A stretch of DNA of 64,000 bases from Elusimicrobium minutum (GTDB taxonomy: Bacteria; Elusimicrobiota; Elusimicrobia; Elusimicrobiales; UBA9959), in assembly GCA_020723765.1 (NCBI GenBank), contig DYIF01000005.1:64713-128712 (forward strand). The letters run 5' to 3'. How positions within the stretch are numbered: position 1 is the first letter of the stretch; each line of letters begins with the position of its first letter. The notes below the pieces were generated by a model. The model was given only the letters and a program-made list of their open reading frames with translations. It was not told the origin of the DNA and did no database searches. The position numbers were made by a program, and so were the translations under genes. This document shows positions 18,271 to 28,852 of this stretch, piece by piece.

Positions 18271-19605
18271 TTAAATTAAAATGTTTAATTTTTTAGCCGC
18301 ATTGTTATAAATATCGAATATTTTCAAAGATATCTCTTCAAGCTCTCTACGTTCTTTATCGGCTTCTATCAAAACTCTCAGAACCGGCTCGGTTCCTGAG
18401 TATCTTACGAAAATCCTTCCGTTTATTTTTTCTTCCATGTTTTTGACTTCTTTTAAAAATCCGTCGAGCTTTTTCATATCGGGTCTCGATTTGACCGAAT
18501 AAGATTTTAAGTGACTTGGAAATCTTTTCCACATTTTTTTGACATCTCCGACTTTTATTCCGGTTTTTGTAACGGCTTTTAAAAATTCAAGAGATGTTAT
18601 AATCCCGTCTCCCGTAGGAAGATATTTCTTTATTATTATATGGCCGCTCGGCTCTCCGCCCAAAACCGAACCGTATTTATCCATAGCATGGCTTACGTTT
18701 CTATCCCCAACGTCCACCGAAATTACTTTTACTTTATTTTCTTTTAAAAACCTCAATAACCCGTAATTGGACATATGAGTCAAAACCACGCAGTTATTTT
18801 TTAATGTTCTATTTTTTTTATAATAAACGGAAAGAAAAGCTATTATATCGTCACCATCTACGATATCTCCGTTTTCGTCGGATATCATACACCTATCGGA
18901 ATCTCCGTCGTAGCTTATACCGCAAAAGGCTTTGAGTTTTAAAACGTTTTTTACCATAAGTTTGGTATCCAAAGCTCCGCAACCTATGTTTATGTTATTA
19001 CCGTTCGGCTTGGAACCTATCAGATGAAATTTGAGGTTTAAATTTTTAAATATATAAGGAGCTATTTTATAAGCCGAACCGTTGGAACAGTCTAAAACCG
19101 CATCTATATCTTTTATTTCTCCTTTAAAAGCGGAAACGACATAATCGCAATAAACAAAACTCATATCTTTTTTATTCGAGATTTTTTTCGCCGTTTTTAT
19201 CTCATCGCATAAATCTATGAGTTTCTCAATCTCTTCCTCCGTCTTTTCGCTTATCTTTTCGCCTTTTGAGTTTAATACCTTTATCCCGTTAAATTCCGGA
19301 GGATTATGGCTTGCGGAGACCATGATACCGAAAGAAACTTTGTTTTTGGAAAGAATGTAAGACAACGACGGGGTGGTTATTATACCCAAATCCAAAACCT
19401 TAAGGCCGGCGCTATTTATTCCCGAAGACAAATAATCTATTATTTTTGTCCCGCTTTTTCTCGTATCTCTTGCGATAAAAACGGTTTTAGCCGAATTTTT
19501 AAGTTTTTTAGATACCGCATATCCTATTTTTTTTATAAAATCGGGCTCCAATGGAAATTTAAAAGGAATACCTCTTATTCCGTCTGTACCGAAATACTTT
19601 GGCAT
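18271..19605 (-). CDS. glmM: Phosphoglucosamine mutase
   Basis: MPKYFGTDGIRGIPF; GIMVSASHNPPEFNGIKVLN; SYDGDSDRCMISDENG; GGEPSGHIII; RYSGTEPVLRV. Confidence 0.95.
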   Translation of the reverse strand: MPKYFGTDGIRGIPFKFPLEPDFIKKIGYAVSKKLKNSAKTVFIARDTRKSGTKIIDYLSSGINSAGLKVLDLGIITTPSLSYILSKNKVSFGIMVSASHNPPEFNGIKVLNSKGEKISEKTEEEIEKLIDLCDEIKTAKKISNKKDMSFVYCDYVVSAFKGEIKDIDAVLDCSNGSAYKIAPYIFKNLNLKFHLIGSKPNGNNINIGCGALDTKLMVKNVLKLKAFCGISYDGDSDRCMISDENGDIVDGDDIIAFLSVYYKKNRTLKNNCVVLTHMSNYGLLRFLKENKVKVISVDVGDRNVSHAMDKYGSVLGGEPSGHIIIKKYLPTGDGIITSLEFLKAVTKTGIKVGDVKKMWKRFPSHLKSYSVKSRPDMKKLDGFLKEVKNMEEKINGRIFVRYSGTEPVLRVLIEADKERRELEEISLKIFDIYNNAAKKLNILI

Positions 19606-19663
19606 AATAAAATTATATCATTTTTATAATATTCGTCGGGCTAAAAGTCGATAAAAAGTCTTT

Positions 19664-21130
19664 TTAAACTTTTGGAATATTTCTCGATAAAGCCCATTTC
19701 CTCATAGCTTCAAACTCGGAGTTTTTGATTACAGAAAGAGGGGTTGTTTTTTTAATCTCCGAAACCACGCTTTCAAAACCGACATTTAACGAGGCGGAAT
19801 AAACCGAAGACAATACCGCCTGCTCGATTTCCGAACCGGAAAATCCTTCGGTCAATTCGGAAAGTTTTTTAAGGTCGAAACCAGAATAATTTATTCCCCT
19901 TTTTCTAAAATGTATTTTAAATATTTCCATTCTTTCGTTAAAATCGGGAAGATCCGAAAAAAAGATTTCGTCAAACCTTCCTTTTCTTATAAACTCGGGC
20001 GGAAGCTTTTCTATGTTATTTGAAGTGGCTACCACAAAAGTTTTGTTTTTCCTTTCGCCAAACCACACCAAAAACATGGAAAATATTCTTTTGGAAACTC
20101 CGGCGTCGGAGGATGAATCGTCGGTAAAAAAAATTTTTTCTATTTCGTCTATCCACAAACACACGGGGGAAAGGCGGTCTATGGTTTCAAAAATTTTTCT
20201 TACGTTCTCTTCGCTTTCTCCTATATACTTCGAATATACGGAAGAGGGGTCGAATCTGTAAATGGGATATTCCAATATTTTTCCTATAACCTTAGCGGAA
20301 AGGCTCTTGCCGCATCCGGGTATTCCGGTTAGTAAAACCCCTTTGGGAGAAGGGATATTTATTTTAGAGTCGCTATCAATAATCTTCTTTCTATCGTAAA
20401 TCCATTTTTTAAGATTATTAAATCCCGCTATATCCTCGGCCACCTCCCCTTCGTAGTACTCTAAAAAACCGCTTCTATCGAATATCTCTTTTTTTACCTT
20501 TTCCACTTTTGAAATATCCGAGACATCTATCTTAAAATCGTCGACAAGGCATCTCAAAACTATGTTTCTTATCTGTTTTTCGGTAAGCCCTTTAAGCGCT
20601 TCTATAAATCTCTTAGATTGTCTTCTATCGAGATATATTCTTAAATCGGAAGATTTTAAAAAATTTGAAATTTCACTGTTTACTATATTTACTATTTCTT
20701 CTTCGCTCGGGAATGCGCCGGTTATTTTGGAAACATAGTTATCGAAATCCTTTATATTAAGAGGGTTGGGAGATATCCCGATTAAAGTTACGGAATTGTT
20801 TTTTATGTTGGAGAGTATGTCTTTTATGTATCTGACTATTATGGGTTTGTCGAAGTATTTGTCTATGTCGTACAAAACAAACAATGCCTCGGAAGAATCT
20901 TTTATAATGTCGGCTATAAGTTTAAGAGCTTTTATCGGCTCGTTGGAATCGTAAAAACTATCGCTTGACCCCCCCACCCATAAACCTTTTGTAACGGACC
21001 AGAAGTATAGTTTATACCCGGAAGAAACCTCCGTTATATTGGAAGTCACATAATCCTCATCCTGAGTTTCTATCCATATGAGAGAATATCTGGATTTGAT
21101 AAGAAGCTTTAATTCTTCTTTGAATTTCAT
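19664..21130 (-). CDS. AAA ATPase, Ycf46/SpoVK-like
   Basis: PKGVLLTGIPGCGKSLSAKVIG (Walker A), VCLWIDEIEKIF (Walker B), FVVATSNNIEKLPPEFIRKGRFDEIFF; N-terminus LLIKSRYSLIWIETQDEDYV. Confidence 0.85.
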   Translation of the reverse strand: MKFKEELKLLIKSRYSLIWIETQDEDYVTSNITEVSSGYKLYFWSVTKGLWVGGSSDSFYDSNEPIKALKLIADIIKDSSEALFVLYDIDKYFDKPIIVRYIKDILSNIKNNSVTLIGISPNPLNIKDFDNYVSKITGAFPSEEEIVNIVNSEISNFLKSSDLRIYLDRRQSKRFIEALKGLTEKQIRNIVLRCLVDDFKIDVSDISKVEKVKKEIFDRSGFLEYYEGEVAEDIAGFNNLKKWIYDRKKIIDSDSKINIPSPKGVLLTGIPGCGKSLSAKVIGKILEYPIYRFDPSSVYSKYIGESEENVRKIFETIDRLSPVCLWIDEIEKIFFTDDSSSDAGVSKRIFSMFLVWFGERKNKTFVVATSNNIEKLPPEFIRKGRFDEIFFSDLPDFNERMEIFKIHFRKRGINYSGFDLKKLSELTEGFSGSEIEQAVLSSVYSASLNVGFESVVSEIKKTTPLSVIKNSEFEAMRKWALSRNIPKV

Positions 21131-23490
21131 TATCTTAGTTTAGCTCCGAAAGAATCGGAAAGAACTTTTATTACCTCTTCTATTTTCTTATTTAACTCTT
21201 CATCGGTAAATGTTTTTTCCATGGATGAAAATATGAATCTGAAAGTAAAGCTTTTCTTGCCTTTTTCTATTCTTTCCCCTTCATAAACGTCTATGAGCCT
21301 GAGGTCCAGTAAATCTTTTGTTTTAGAAATAGATTCGTATATGTCCCGATAAGCGTATTTTTTATCCACTATAAACGAAAGATCTCTTATCCCGTATTGA
21401 AACTGAGATACGGATTTCGGTTTTTTTGCCATGGAAGCGAAATCGGTTTTATAACTTGAGCAAAGAGTATCGAAATCAAAATCGAAATAAAATATTTTGT
21501 CGGCCTTAACGTCGAATAACTTATTTATCTCCGGGTTTAACATACCGAAAAAACCCGTTTTTTTCCCGTTTAAAAAAACCTCCGAAGAAACGTCCTCCAC
21601 CATATATTTTTCTTCGGATTTTCCGTTTATTTTTAACGACTCAAAATCGGACAGCAGGTGATTTACGACGGTTTTTAAATAAAAATAATCCATGCTTTCT
21701 TCTTTTTCTTTCCAATACTCCCACTCGTCTTTAATACCGCTTATAATTCCCGCAAATCTTCTGTTCTCGTATGGTTTACCCGCTCTATTTTCAAAAACCG
21801 TTCCAAACTCGCATATCTTTAAACTTTTTATTCCTCTGTTCAAATTGTATCTTAAATTTTTAAGAAGAGAAACAAGCAATGAAGGCCTTAAAAATTCAAA
21901 TTCTTTTGAAAGAGGATTTGCGAGTTTTATGGAGTTTTTTATATCAAACCCCAAATTGGTTATATCTTTTTCGGATACCAGATCGTAATTTAAAGCCTCA
22001 TTGAAACCGAATACAGAAATTTTTTGTAAAAATCTATTTTTAAGAACCAAATAAGGATCCGTATTCGACTTCATAACCTTCATATCGGTTTTAGATTCTA
22101 TTATTTCGTATCCCAAATATCTCGCTACTTCCTCCGCCAAATCCCATATGCTTTCTATATCCGAGCGGTACGATGGAACCTTAAATTTTATACCGTCGAA
22201 GCTCTCGTCGATTTTTTTAAACACCTTCGTCATTTCCTCGCGGCTAATTTTAGTTCCGAGTATGGAGTTGATTTTATCCGCATCTATGTCTATTATTTTC
22301 GTTTCTTTATCGGCTCTTTTTACGTCCCCGTAAAAAGAAATTAAACAATCGGGATTTGAGGATTTTATTATCTCTACCATTCTTTTAGAAACGATTTCGA
22401 CTAAATTGAAATCCACTCCTCTTTCAAACCTGTAAGAAGAATCGGTTTTTATGTTTAAATATTTCGACGATTTTCTAACCGCCGAAGGCTTAAAGTTGGC
22501 TATCTCTATTAAAATATCGGAAGTTTTTTCGTTTATAGAACTATAATACCCGCCTATCACTCCGGCTACCGCAAGCGGTTTTTTCAAATCCGCTATAACC
22601 GTTACGTCTTCTTTCAATTCGTATTCGTTTGAGTCCAGGGCTTTTATCTTTTCCCCCGCTCTTGCGTTTCTCACGATTATTCCTCTTTCTACGTTATTTA
22701 AATCGAAACAGTGAGTGGGCTGACCAAACTCAAACATAACATAATTGGAGACGTCTATCAAAATATTGTTCTTAGGATTAACTCCGATTTTTTTAAGTCT
22801 CTGAGATATGAAATCCGGGGTCTGAGTGTTTTTTATGTTTCTTATTATTATGCCGCAGTATCTCAGGCAGTTGTCGGTCTCTATTTTTATTTCAAAATTG
22901 TCTTTACCCGCCGTAAAATCGGGAATTTTTATTTCTTTTAAATCGTAACCGCAAAATATGGAAAGCTCTCTGGCAAGCGAATAATGGGAAAGGCAGTATG
23001 CCAGATTCGGAGTTATTTCAAGCTCGAAAACATAATCGGGATTATAAATCTTTTTAATGTCCAAACCCAAAGGAGTCTTTGGATCTAAAACCATTATACC
23101 TTCGGAATTTTCTTCAAGCCCCAATTCCTGAGCCGAACATATCATCCCGTTAGATTCCACTCCCCTTATCTTCGCTTTTTTTAGCACTCCCCCGCCAATC
23201 TTCGCTCCCGCTAAGGCTAAAGGAACCACCTGTCCCGCGTCTACGTTTTTGGCGCCGCAAACTACGGTATAAGCGTTTGAACCGTCGGAAACTTCGCACA
23301 AAGAAAGCTTGTCGGCGTTTGGATGTTTTTCTTTTTTTAATACCTTTGCCGTAATTACGCCTTCGGCGTCCACTCCTATTTTTTTAACATCATCTACCGA
23401 AAAACCTATTTTTGTAAGATTGGAAATAAGAGAATCGAAATCGGGCGGATTATTAAGATACTCGCAAAGCCAGGAATATAAAACTTTCAT
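21130..23490 (-). CDS. pheT: Phenylalanine--tRNA ligase beta subunit
   Basis: MKVLYSWLCEYL; tRNA-binding domain KKEKHPNADKLSLCEVSDG; GGYYSSINEKTSDILIEIANF; SYRFERGVDFN. Confidence 0.97.
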   Translation of the reverse strand: MKVLYSWLCEYLNNPPDFDSLISNLTKIGFSVDDVKKIGVDAEGVITAKVLKKEKHPNADKLSLCEVSDGSNAYTVVCGAKNVDAGQVVPLALAGAKIGGGVLKKAKIRGVESNGMICSAQELGLEENSEGIMVLDPKTPLGLDIKKIYNPDYVFELEITPNLAYCLSHYSLARELSIFCGYDLKEIKIPDFTAGKDNFEIKIETDNCLRYCGIIIRNIKNTQTPDFISQRLKKIGVNPKNNILIDVSNYVMFEFGQPTHCFDLNNVERGIIVRNARAGEKIKALDSNEYELKEDVTVIADLKKPLAVAGVIGGYYSSINEKTSDILIEIANFKPSAVRKSSKYLNIKTDSSYRFERGVDFNLVEIVSKRMVEIIKSSNPDCLISFYGDVKRADKETKIIDIDADKINSILGTKISREEMTKVFKKIDESFDGIKFKVPSYRSDIESIWDLAEEVARYLGYEIIESKTDMKVMKSNTDPYLVLKNRFLQKISVFGFNEALNYDLVSEKDITNLGFDIKNSIKLANPLSKEFEFLRPSLLVSLLKNLRYNLNRGIKSLKICEFGTVFENRAGKPYENRRFAGIISGIKDEWEYWKEKEESMDYFYLKTVVNHLLSDFESLKINGKSEEKYMVEDVSSEVFLNGKKTGFFGMLNPEINKLFDVKADKIFYFDFDFDTLCSSYKTDFASMAKKPKSVSQFQYGIRDLSFIVDKKYAYRDIYESISKTKDLLDLRLIDVYEGERIEKGKKSFTFRFIFSSMEKTFTDEELNKKIEEVIKVLSDSFGAKLR

Positions 23491-23502
23491 AGTATTTTCC
23501 TA

Positions 23503-24543
23503 TCAATAAATTTGTCTTAAAATTCTCAAATCGTTTTCGTACAAAACTCTTAAATCGTCTATTCCAAACAATAGCATCGTAAATCTTTCTATGCCGGCCC
23601 CGAAAGCAAATCCGGAAAAAACATTCGGGTCGTACCCGCAATTTTCCAGTACTTTAGGATGAATCATGCCGGCTCCGAGCATCTCGAGCCATCCTCTGCC
23701 CTTGCACACTCTGCAGTTTTGGTCTTTTCCGCCGCAAAAAACGCAACTTACCTCCACCTGCGCCCCCGGTTCCACAAAAGGGAAATAAGAAGGAGAAAAC
23801 TTTAAATCCGCTTTTTGGCCGAAAAGGTCTTTTATGAAACTTTCCAGAGTCCATTTAAGGTCCGACATAGAAACGTTTTTATCCACATAAAAACCTTCTA
23901 TCTGATTAAATACGAACGAATGTGTGGCATCCACGGCTTCCGATCTGAAAACTTTACCCGGAGATATTATTCTCATCGGCGGTTTATACTTAAGCATCGA
24001 TCTTATCTGAACCGGTGAGGTATGAGTTCTTAATAGATAATTCTTATCCTTTTCGTCTTTCAACTCGGTATAAAAAGTATCCTGCATGTCTCTGGCCGGG
24101 TGATCGGGAGGAAAGTTCAATGCCTCGAAATTATAATAATCTTTTTCCACCAGAGGTCCCCATTCGACCGAAAATCCCAGTTTTTCGAAACTTTCTATTA
24201 TTCTGTTAAGAGTAACGGTAAGAGGATGAGCGCATGAAAGATTTAGCTTTTTCGGCGGCAGAGTTACGTCTATATCAAAGGAATATTTTTTAAATCCGCC
24301 AAATTTGTTTTTATTTTCCTCTAAAAACTTTACTATCTTTTCTTTAAGTTCGTTTCCTTTTCTGCCCAATAGTTTTTTATCATCCGGAGAAAACTCTCCC
24401 AATTTTCTTAAGAGAAGAGTAAGTTCCCCTTTCTTACCCAAAAAAGACTCGAAAATATTATCAAAATCGGGATTTTCCTTTACAGCGGAAACAAACCTCT
24501 CCTCTATCTTAGAGAGTTCCTCCAGCCACTCGGAAACGTTCAT
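23503..24543 (-). CDS. pheS: Phenylalanine--tRNA ligase alpha subunit
   Basis: HPARDMQDTFYTE; LLRTHTSPVQIRSML; GRGWLEMLGAGMIHPKVLENCGYD; GFAFGAGIERFTMLLFGIDDLR. Confidence 0.98.
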   Translation of the reverse strand: MNVSEWLEELSKIEERFVSAVKENPDFDNIFESFLGKKGELTLLLRKLGEFSPDDKKLLGRKGNELKEKIVKFLEENKNKFGGFKKYSFDIDVTLPPKKLNLSCAHPLTVTLNRIIESFEKLGFSVEWGPLVEKDYYNFEALNFPPDHPARDMQDTFYTELKDEKDKNYLLRTHTSPVQIRSMLKYKPPMRIISPGKVFRSEAVDATHSFVFNQIEGFYVDKNVSMSDLKWTLESFIKDLFGQKADLKFSPSYFPFVEPGAQVEVSCVFCGGKDQNCRVCKGRGWLEMLGAGMIHPKVLENCGYDPNVFSGFAFGAGIERFTMLLFGIDDLRVLYENDLRILRQIY

Positions 24544-24544
24544 T

Positions 24545-24904
24545 TTAATTGGAAGTTATATTTTTTTTGGCTATCTCTACAAGAGCTTTGAACGAGTTAG
24601 GATCGTTTATCGCCATCTCGGAAAGCATCTTTTTATTAAGTTCGATATTGGCTTTCTTAAGACCGCCTATAAACTTGCTGTAACTTAACCCGTATTCTCT
24701 AACCGCGGCGTTAAGTCTTACAACCCACAAAGACCTCATATCTCTTTTTTTCTTTCTTCTGTCTATGTAAGCTCTCATCAGCGACTTTTTAACCTGCTGA
24801 GTCGCCATCCTTAGTCTTCTGGATTTGTCTCCATAATATCCTTTGGCAAGTTTTAACACTCTTTTTTTTCTTTTGTTTCTGGCTACGGCGTATTTTATTC
24901 TCAT
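24545..24904 (-). CDS. rplT: 50S ribosomal protein L20
   Basis: MRIKYAVARNKRKKRVLKLAKGYYGDKSRRLRMATQQVKKSLMRAYIDRRKKKRDMRSLWVVRLNAA. Confidence 0.98.
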   Translation of the reverse strand: MRIKYAVARNKRKKRVLKLAKGYYGDKSRRLRMATQQVKKSLMRAYIDRRKKKRDMRSLWVVRLNAAVREYGLSYSKFIGGLKKANIELNKKMLSEMAINDPNSFKALVEIAKKNITSN

Positions 24905-24923
24905 AACTTCTCCTTAGATCTTT

Positions 24924-25127
24924 CTATTCGTAGGGAAGATAAGTTTTTATCAACTTGGCTTTGGTGGAATTGGATTCCAAAACCTTGGCTTTCTTTAAGT
25001 TTCTCCCTCTTTTGGCGGACATCGGGGTCAAAAGGTGCCTTAATCCGGATCTCTTCCATTTTATCTTGCCGGTTTTAGTAACCTTTATCCTTTTCTTCGC
25101 GCCGCTATGATTTTTCATCTTAGGCAT
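24924..25127 (-). CDS. rpmI: 50S ribosomal protein L35
   Basis: MPKMKNHSGAKKRIKVTKTGKIKWKRSGLRHLLTPMSAKRGRNLKK. Confidence 0.97.
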   Translation of the reverse strand: MPKMKNHSGAKKRIKVTKTGKIKWKRSGLRHLLTPMSAKRGRNLKKAKVLESNSTKAKLIKTYLPYE

Positions 25128-25239
25128 AAAATCTCCTTATTAAAACAAAACTCCAAACAAACTCTTTATCGTCGAAAAGATCGACTCTATATATTATATA
25201 TTTTTTTTAAGAAAAAATTAAATTTTGTAAAATACAATT

Positions 25240-26367
25240 ATGGCTCAAACGCTTGAATTTAAAGACGCGGAAAACAAGATAAGCGAACTCATAAAATTAT
25301 CCGAAGAGATAAAAAACATATATTCCGTAACCGAAAAAAAAGAAAAAATAAAAGAAATAGAAGAGAAATCCAATTCTCAAGACTTCTGGTCCGATCAAAA
25401 ATCCGCCCAGCAAGCGGTAAAAGAAATGAACGACATGAAACAAAAAATATCCACCATAGAAGAAGCAAACAGACAAATAGAAGATTTTAAAGTTCATCTG
25501 GAACTCACCAGAGAAGCAAACGACACGGAAGAGTTAAAAGTATTATTCGAAGAATTAAAACATTTAGAAAGAAAACTAAAATCTTTAGAATTCGAGTTAA
25601 AACTCTCGGATCCCTTAGATAAAAGCGACGCCATACTTTCGATTCACGCGGGCGCCGGGGGAACGGAAGCATGCGACTGGGCGAGCATGATAATGAGAAT
25701 GTATATGAAATGGGCAAGCTCCAAAGGATTTCAATTCGTAATAACCGATATGATATCCGGAGAGGAGGCCGGAATTAAAAGCATGACCGCGTTTGTCAAA
25801 GGAAAATACGCCTACGGATATTTAAAAAGCGAAATAGGAGTTCATAGGCTCGTTAGAATTTCTCCTTTCGACGCCAACAAAAGAAGACACACGTCTTTTG
25901 CAAGCGTGGATGTCTTGGCGGATATAGAAGAAGACATAGACATAAAAATAGAAGACAAAGACATAGAGATGGAAACCTACAGAGCCGGCGGACACGGCGG
26001 GCAAAACGTAAACAAGGTGGAAACCGCGGTGAGGATAAGACACATACCGACGGGAATAGTGGTGGCATGCCAGGTTGAAAGATCTCAACATCAAAACAAA
26101 CTAAACGCTCTCAAAATGCTAAAAGCCAAACTTTACGAAATAGAAATGGATAAAAAAAGGTCTCAAATGGAAAAAAGATACGACGAAAAAGGAGACATAG
26201 GCTGGGGGTATCAGATAAGGTCTTATGTTTTTATGCCTTATCAGCTCGTAAAGGACTTAAGAACCGATTACGAAACCTCGCAGGTTGAAGATGTTTTAAA
26301 CGGCAAATTGGACGATTTTATGCATAGTTATTTAAGCTGGAAGGCCAAACAAAAATCCAAAAACTAA
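25240..26367 (+). CDS. prfB: Peptide chain release factor 2
   Basis: SPF motif ([20 protein letters not shown]) and GGQ ([22 protein letters not shown]); continuous 375-aa frame. Confidence 0.96.
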   Translation: MAQTLEFKDAENKISELIKLSEEIKNIYSVTEKKEKIKEIEEKSNSQDFWSDQKSAQQAVKEMNDMKQKISTIEEANRQIEDFKVHLELTREANDTEELKVLFEELKHLERKLKSLEFELKLSDPLDKSDAILSIHAGAGGTEACDWASMIMRMYMKWASSKGFQFVITDMISGEEAGIKSMTAFVKGKYAYGYLKSEIGVHRLVRISPFDANKRRHTSFASVDVLADIEEDIDIKIEDKDIEMETYRAGGHGGQNVNKVETAVRIRHIPTGIVVACQVERSQHQNKLNALKMLKAKLYEIEMDKKRSQMEKRYDEKGDIGWGYQIRSYVFMPYQLVKDLRTDYETSQVEDVLNGKLDDFMHSYLSWKAKQKSKN

Positions 26368-26374
26368 CCCGTAT

Positions 26375-27148
26375 ATGATAGATTCTCATACTCACCTTTC
26401 GGACGAAAAATTCGATTCCGATAGAAACGAAGTAATAAAAAAATCGATATCTTTGGGAGTAAATATTTTTCTGGAAGTTTTATGTTCCGAAAAAGAATGG
26501 GATAGAAAAAAGTATTTCGATTCTTATCCGGATAATTTTTATTTTTCTTTCGGAATTCACCCGCATTATACAGACGAAAATACCCTTTCGAATTTAGAAA
26601 AATTAAAGCGCCAATTTTCCGACTCAAAATGCGTGGCGGTAGGAGAAATAGGCTTGGATTTATGGTACTACCCGGACAAACTAAAAGACCAGCTCAGTCT
26701 TTTGGAAAACCAGATATCCATAGCAAACGAATTAGATAAACCGACGATATTTCACATAAGAAACTCGAAATCAGGCAATGACGCTTACGACGAATTTTTC
26801 AATTTTATAAAAGGAAAGATTAAAAAAAGAGCAATAATACACTCTTTTTCAGCCAGAATGGAAGACGCGAAAAAAGCGGCGGATATGGGATTTTTAATAG
26901 GAGTAAACGCGACCGTAACTTATCCTAAAAACCACGAATTGAGACAAGCCCTAAAGACCGTGGGGATAGATAACATTCTTTGCGAAACCGATTCCCCATA
27001 CCTCCCCCCTCAAAGAATAAGAGGGAAAAGAAACGACCCCTCGAGCGTAAAAGATATAATACAATCGCTATCTCTATTAACCGACGAAAAAACCGAAAAA
27101 ATAGAGGAGAAAATTTCTAAAAACTTTTTTGATTTTATAAATCAATAG
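26375..27148 (+). CDS. TatD family hydrolase
   Basis: MIDSHTHLSDEKFDSDRNEVI; GIHPHYT; VGEIGLDLWYY; FHIRNS; CETDSPYLPPQRIRGKRNDPSSV. Confidence 0.95.
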   Translation: MIDSHTHLSDEKFDSDRNEVIKKSISLGVNIFLEVLCSEKEWDRKKYFDSYPDNFYFSFGIHPHYTDENTLSNLEKLKRQFSDSKCVAVGEIGLDLWYYPDKLKDQLSLLENQISIANELDKPTIFHIRNSKSGNDAYDEFFNFIKGKIKKRAIIHSFSARMEDAKKAADMGFLIGVNATVTYPKNHELRQALKTVGIDNILCETDSPYLPPQRIRGKRNDPSSVKDIIQSLSLLTDEKTEKIEEKISKNFFDFINQ

Positions 27149-27711
27149 ACTTTGATTATAGAAAAAGAAAGGTTTAACATATTGGAAGAGCCTATATCCA
27201 GATTTTTGCCGCTCATATTAAACATATGATTCCACTCCAAATTCGCTCCCCAGTCTAAACTTTTATATAATTTTTTCTTAAAACCGAAGCCCACTCTAAA
27301 ACCGCCCTCGGTAGAGGAAGAAGAAGAAAAAGAAGCGCTTTTTGGCTGTGACCAGTGATAAATTCCCGGACCAAAATAAATATATTTTTCTCTTTCAGAT
27401 AGCCCTAACCACGAAAACACAACCGGGGTAAAAGAAAATATTCTGATTTTCATATCGATTTTTCTGTTTTCATAATACCTGTGAGAAGAAATAAAAAATC
27501 CCAATGAAAGCGCATCGTCTATGTCTTTGACATACCCCCCCGAAAATCCGAATGCTTTTTTAAATCCGCTATCAGAGTCTCCGAAATCTCCGTAAACCGG
27601 GAAAGAAAAACCAGTATTTATAAAAACATATTTGCGAGAATCATTTATTTCTTCGGAGACGGAATTTGCCGTTAAAACAAGAAAAAGTAAAAATAAAAAC
27701 CTAAATTTCAT
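27142..27711 (-). CDS. Predicted exported outer-membrane beta-barrel protein
   Basis: Signal peptide, alternating aromatic/glycine strands (YVFINTGFSFPVYGDFG, YFGPGIYHW, GGFRVGFGFKKKL), C-terminal LNLSFSIIKVY. Confidence 0.6.
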   Translation of the reverse strand: MKFRFLFLLFLVLTANSVSEEINDSRKYVFINTGFSFPVYGDFGDSDSGFKKAFGFSGGYVKDIDDALSLGFFISSHRYYENRKIDMKIRIFSFTPVVFSWLGLSEREKYIYFGPGIYHWSQPKSASFSSSSSTEGGFRVGFGFKKKLYKSLDWGANLEWNHMFNMSGKNLDIGSSNMLNLSFSIIKVY

Positions 27712-27715
27712 AAAT

Positions 27716-28852
27716 TTAAATTTCTTTAACCCCGTCTATTTTATTTCTAGCCGTAACCATAACTATTACTATTATTATAAAAATTAAAAAGACCTCAAAA
27801 AAGCTCAATACAGTTTCGACAAATTCGTCTTTGACGACAACCCTCGCGGCTATTGAACCCAAAATTAAATTTAAAAGCGATATAAAGACCACCGCGCTTT
27901 TAACAGAAAAACCCACCGATAATAGCCTGTGGTGGAAATGGTCCTTGCCGGTGTATTCGAGCCACTCGGTTATATTTCTTACAAGCCCGTTCTTTATTCT
28001 CGAAACGGTTATGTATATTATGTCGAAAATGGGAATGGATAATATTATAATCGGAACGGATAAGGATATGAAAGGATTGTCAGAAGAATAAGAACCGTAG
28101 ATCCCAAGACAGGCAAGTATAAACCCTATAAGGGTTGAGCCACCGTCGCCTAAAAAAATTTTTGCGGGACTCCAGTTGTATATCAAAAAGCCGAATACCG
28201 AACCGCAAAGACTTGCCGTAATGAACATAACTTTGTACTGCGCGGTATTTACGGTAATTATTAAAAATATAACGCTTATTACAAGACCCATGGAGGCCGC
28301 AAGCCCGTCTATTCCGTCCATAAAATTAAAAGCGTTTATTATGCCGACTATCCATAAAACCGAAACGAGCCAGGAGATAATCTGGCCGTATAAACCCCAA
28401 CCTAAAGTATAAGTTATTTTAACTCCGCCGGCTACCACTATGCAAGCCGAAAGTACTTGAAAAAACAATCTTGATTTTGCGCTAAGTCCTTTAACATCGT
28501 CTATAAACCCGACTATAAAAATAACGCTCGAACCTATAAGTATAGAAATTATTTCCGATGAAAATTGAAAATTTCTAATAATAGTAAATATAAAAGCCAG
28601 ATATACGCCCAACCCGCCTATTCTCGGTACGGGTTTTAAATGAACCTTCCTCGAATCGGGGATATCTATCGCGTTTATTTTCCAAGCAAGCCTGAATATG
28701 AAAGGATAAGAAATATTAAAAATAAGAAAAGAAACCAAAAAAAGGTAAAGCCACCTTACCCCGCTTTCAAAACTCCATGCTGAAAAACCTCCCGGAGGAA
28801 TTATATATAAAAGGATGAAAAGAGAAACGAAAAGAGCTATTTTTCCAAACAT
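27716..28852 (-). CDS. WecA/MraY-family UDP-sugar:undecaprenyl-phosphate sugar-1-phosphate transferase
   Basis: Multi-TM; IDIPDSRKVHLKPVPRIGGLGVYLAF; GFIDDVKGL; NAFNFMDGIDGLAA; KIFLGDGGSTLIGFILA; DHFHHRLL. Confidence 0.92.
   Translation of the reverse strand: MFGKIALFVSLFILLYIIPPGGFSAWSFESGVRWLYLFLVSFLIFNISYPFIFRLAWKINAIDIPDSRKVHLKPVPRIGGLGVYLAFIFTIIRNFQFSSEIISILIGSSVIFIVGFIDDVKGLSAKSRLFFQVLSACIVVAGGVKITYTLGWGLYGQIISWLVSVLWIVGIINAFNFMDGIDGLAASMGLVISVIFLIITVNTAQYKVMFITASLCGSVFGFLIYNWSPAKIFLGDGGSTLIGFILACLGIYGSYSSDNPFISLSVPIIILSIPIFDIIYITVSRIKNGLVRNITEWLEYTGKDHFHHRLLSVGFSVKSAVVFISLLNLILGSIAARVVVKDEFVETVLSFFEVFLIFIIIVIVMVTARNKIDGVKEI

Noticed and set aside
19664-21130. AAA ATPase between pheT and glmM as a novel defence ATPase
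   Set aside because: Sequence resembles the widespread Ycf46-like family and the context is purely housekeeping.
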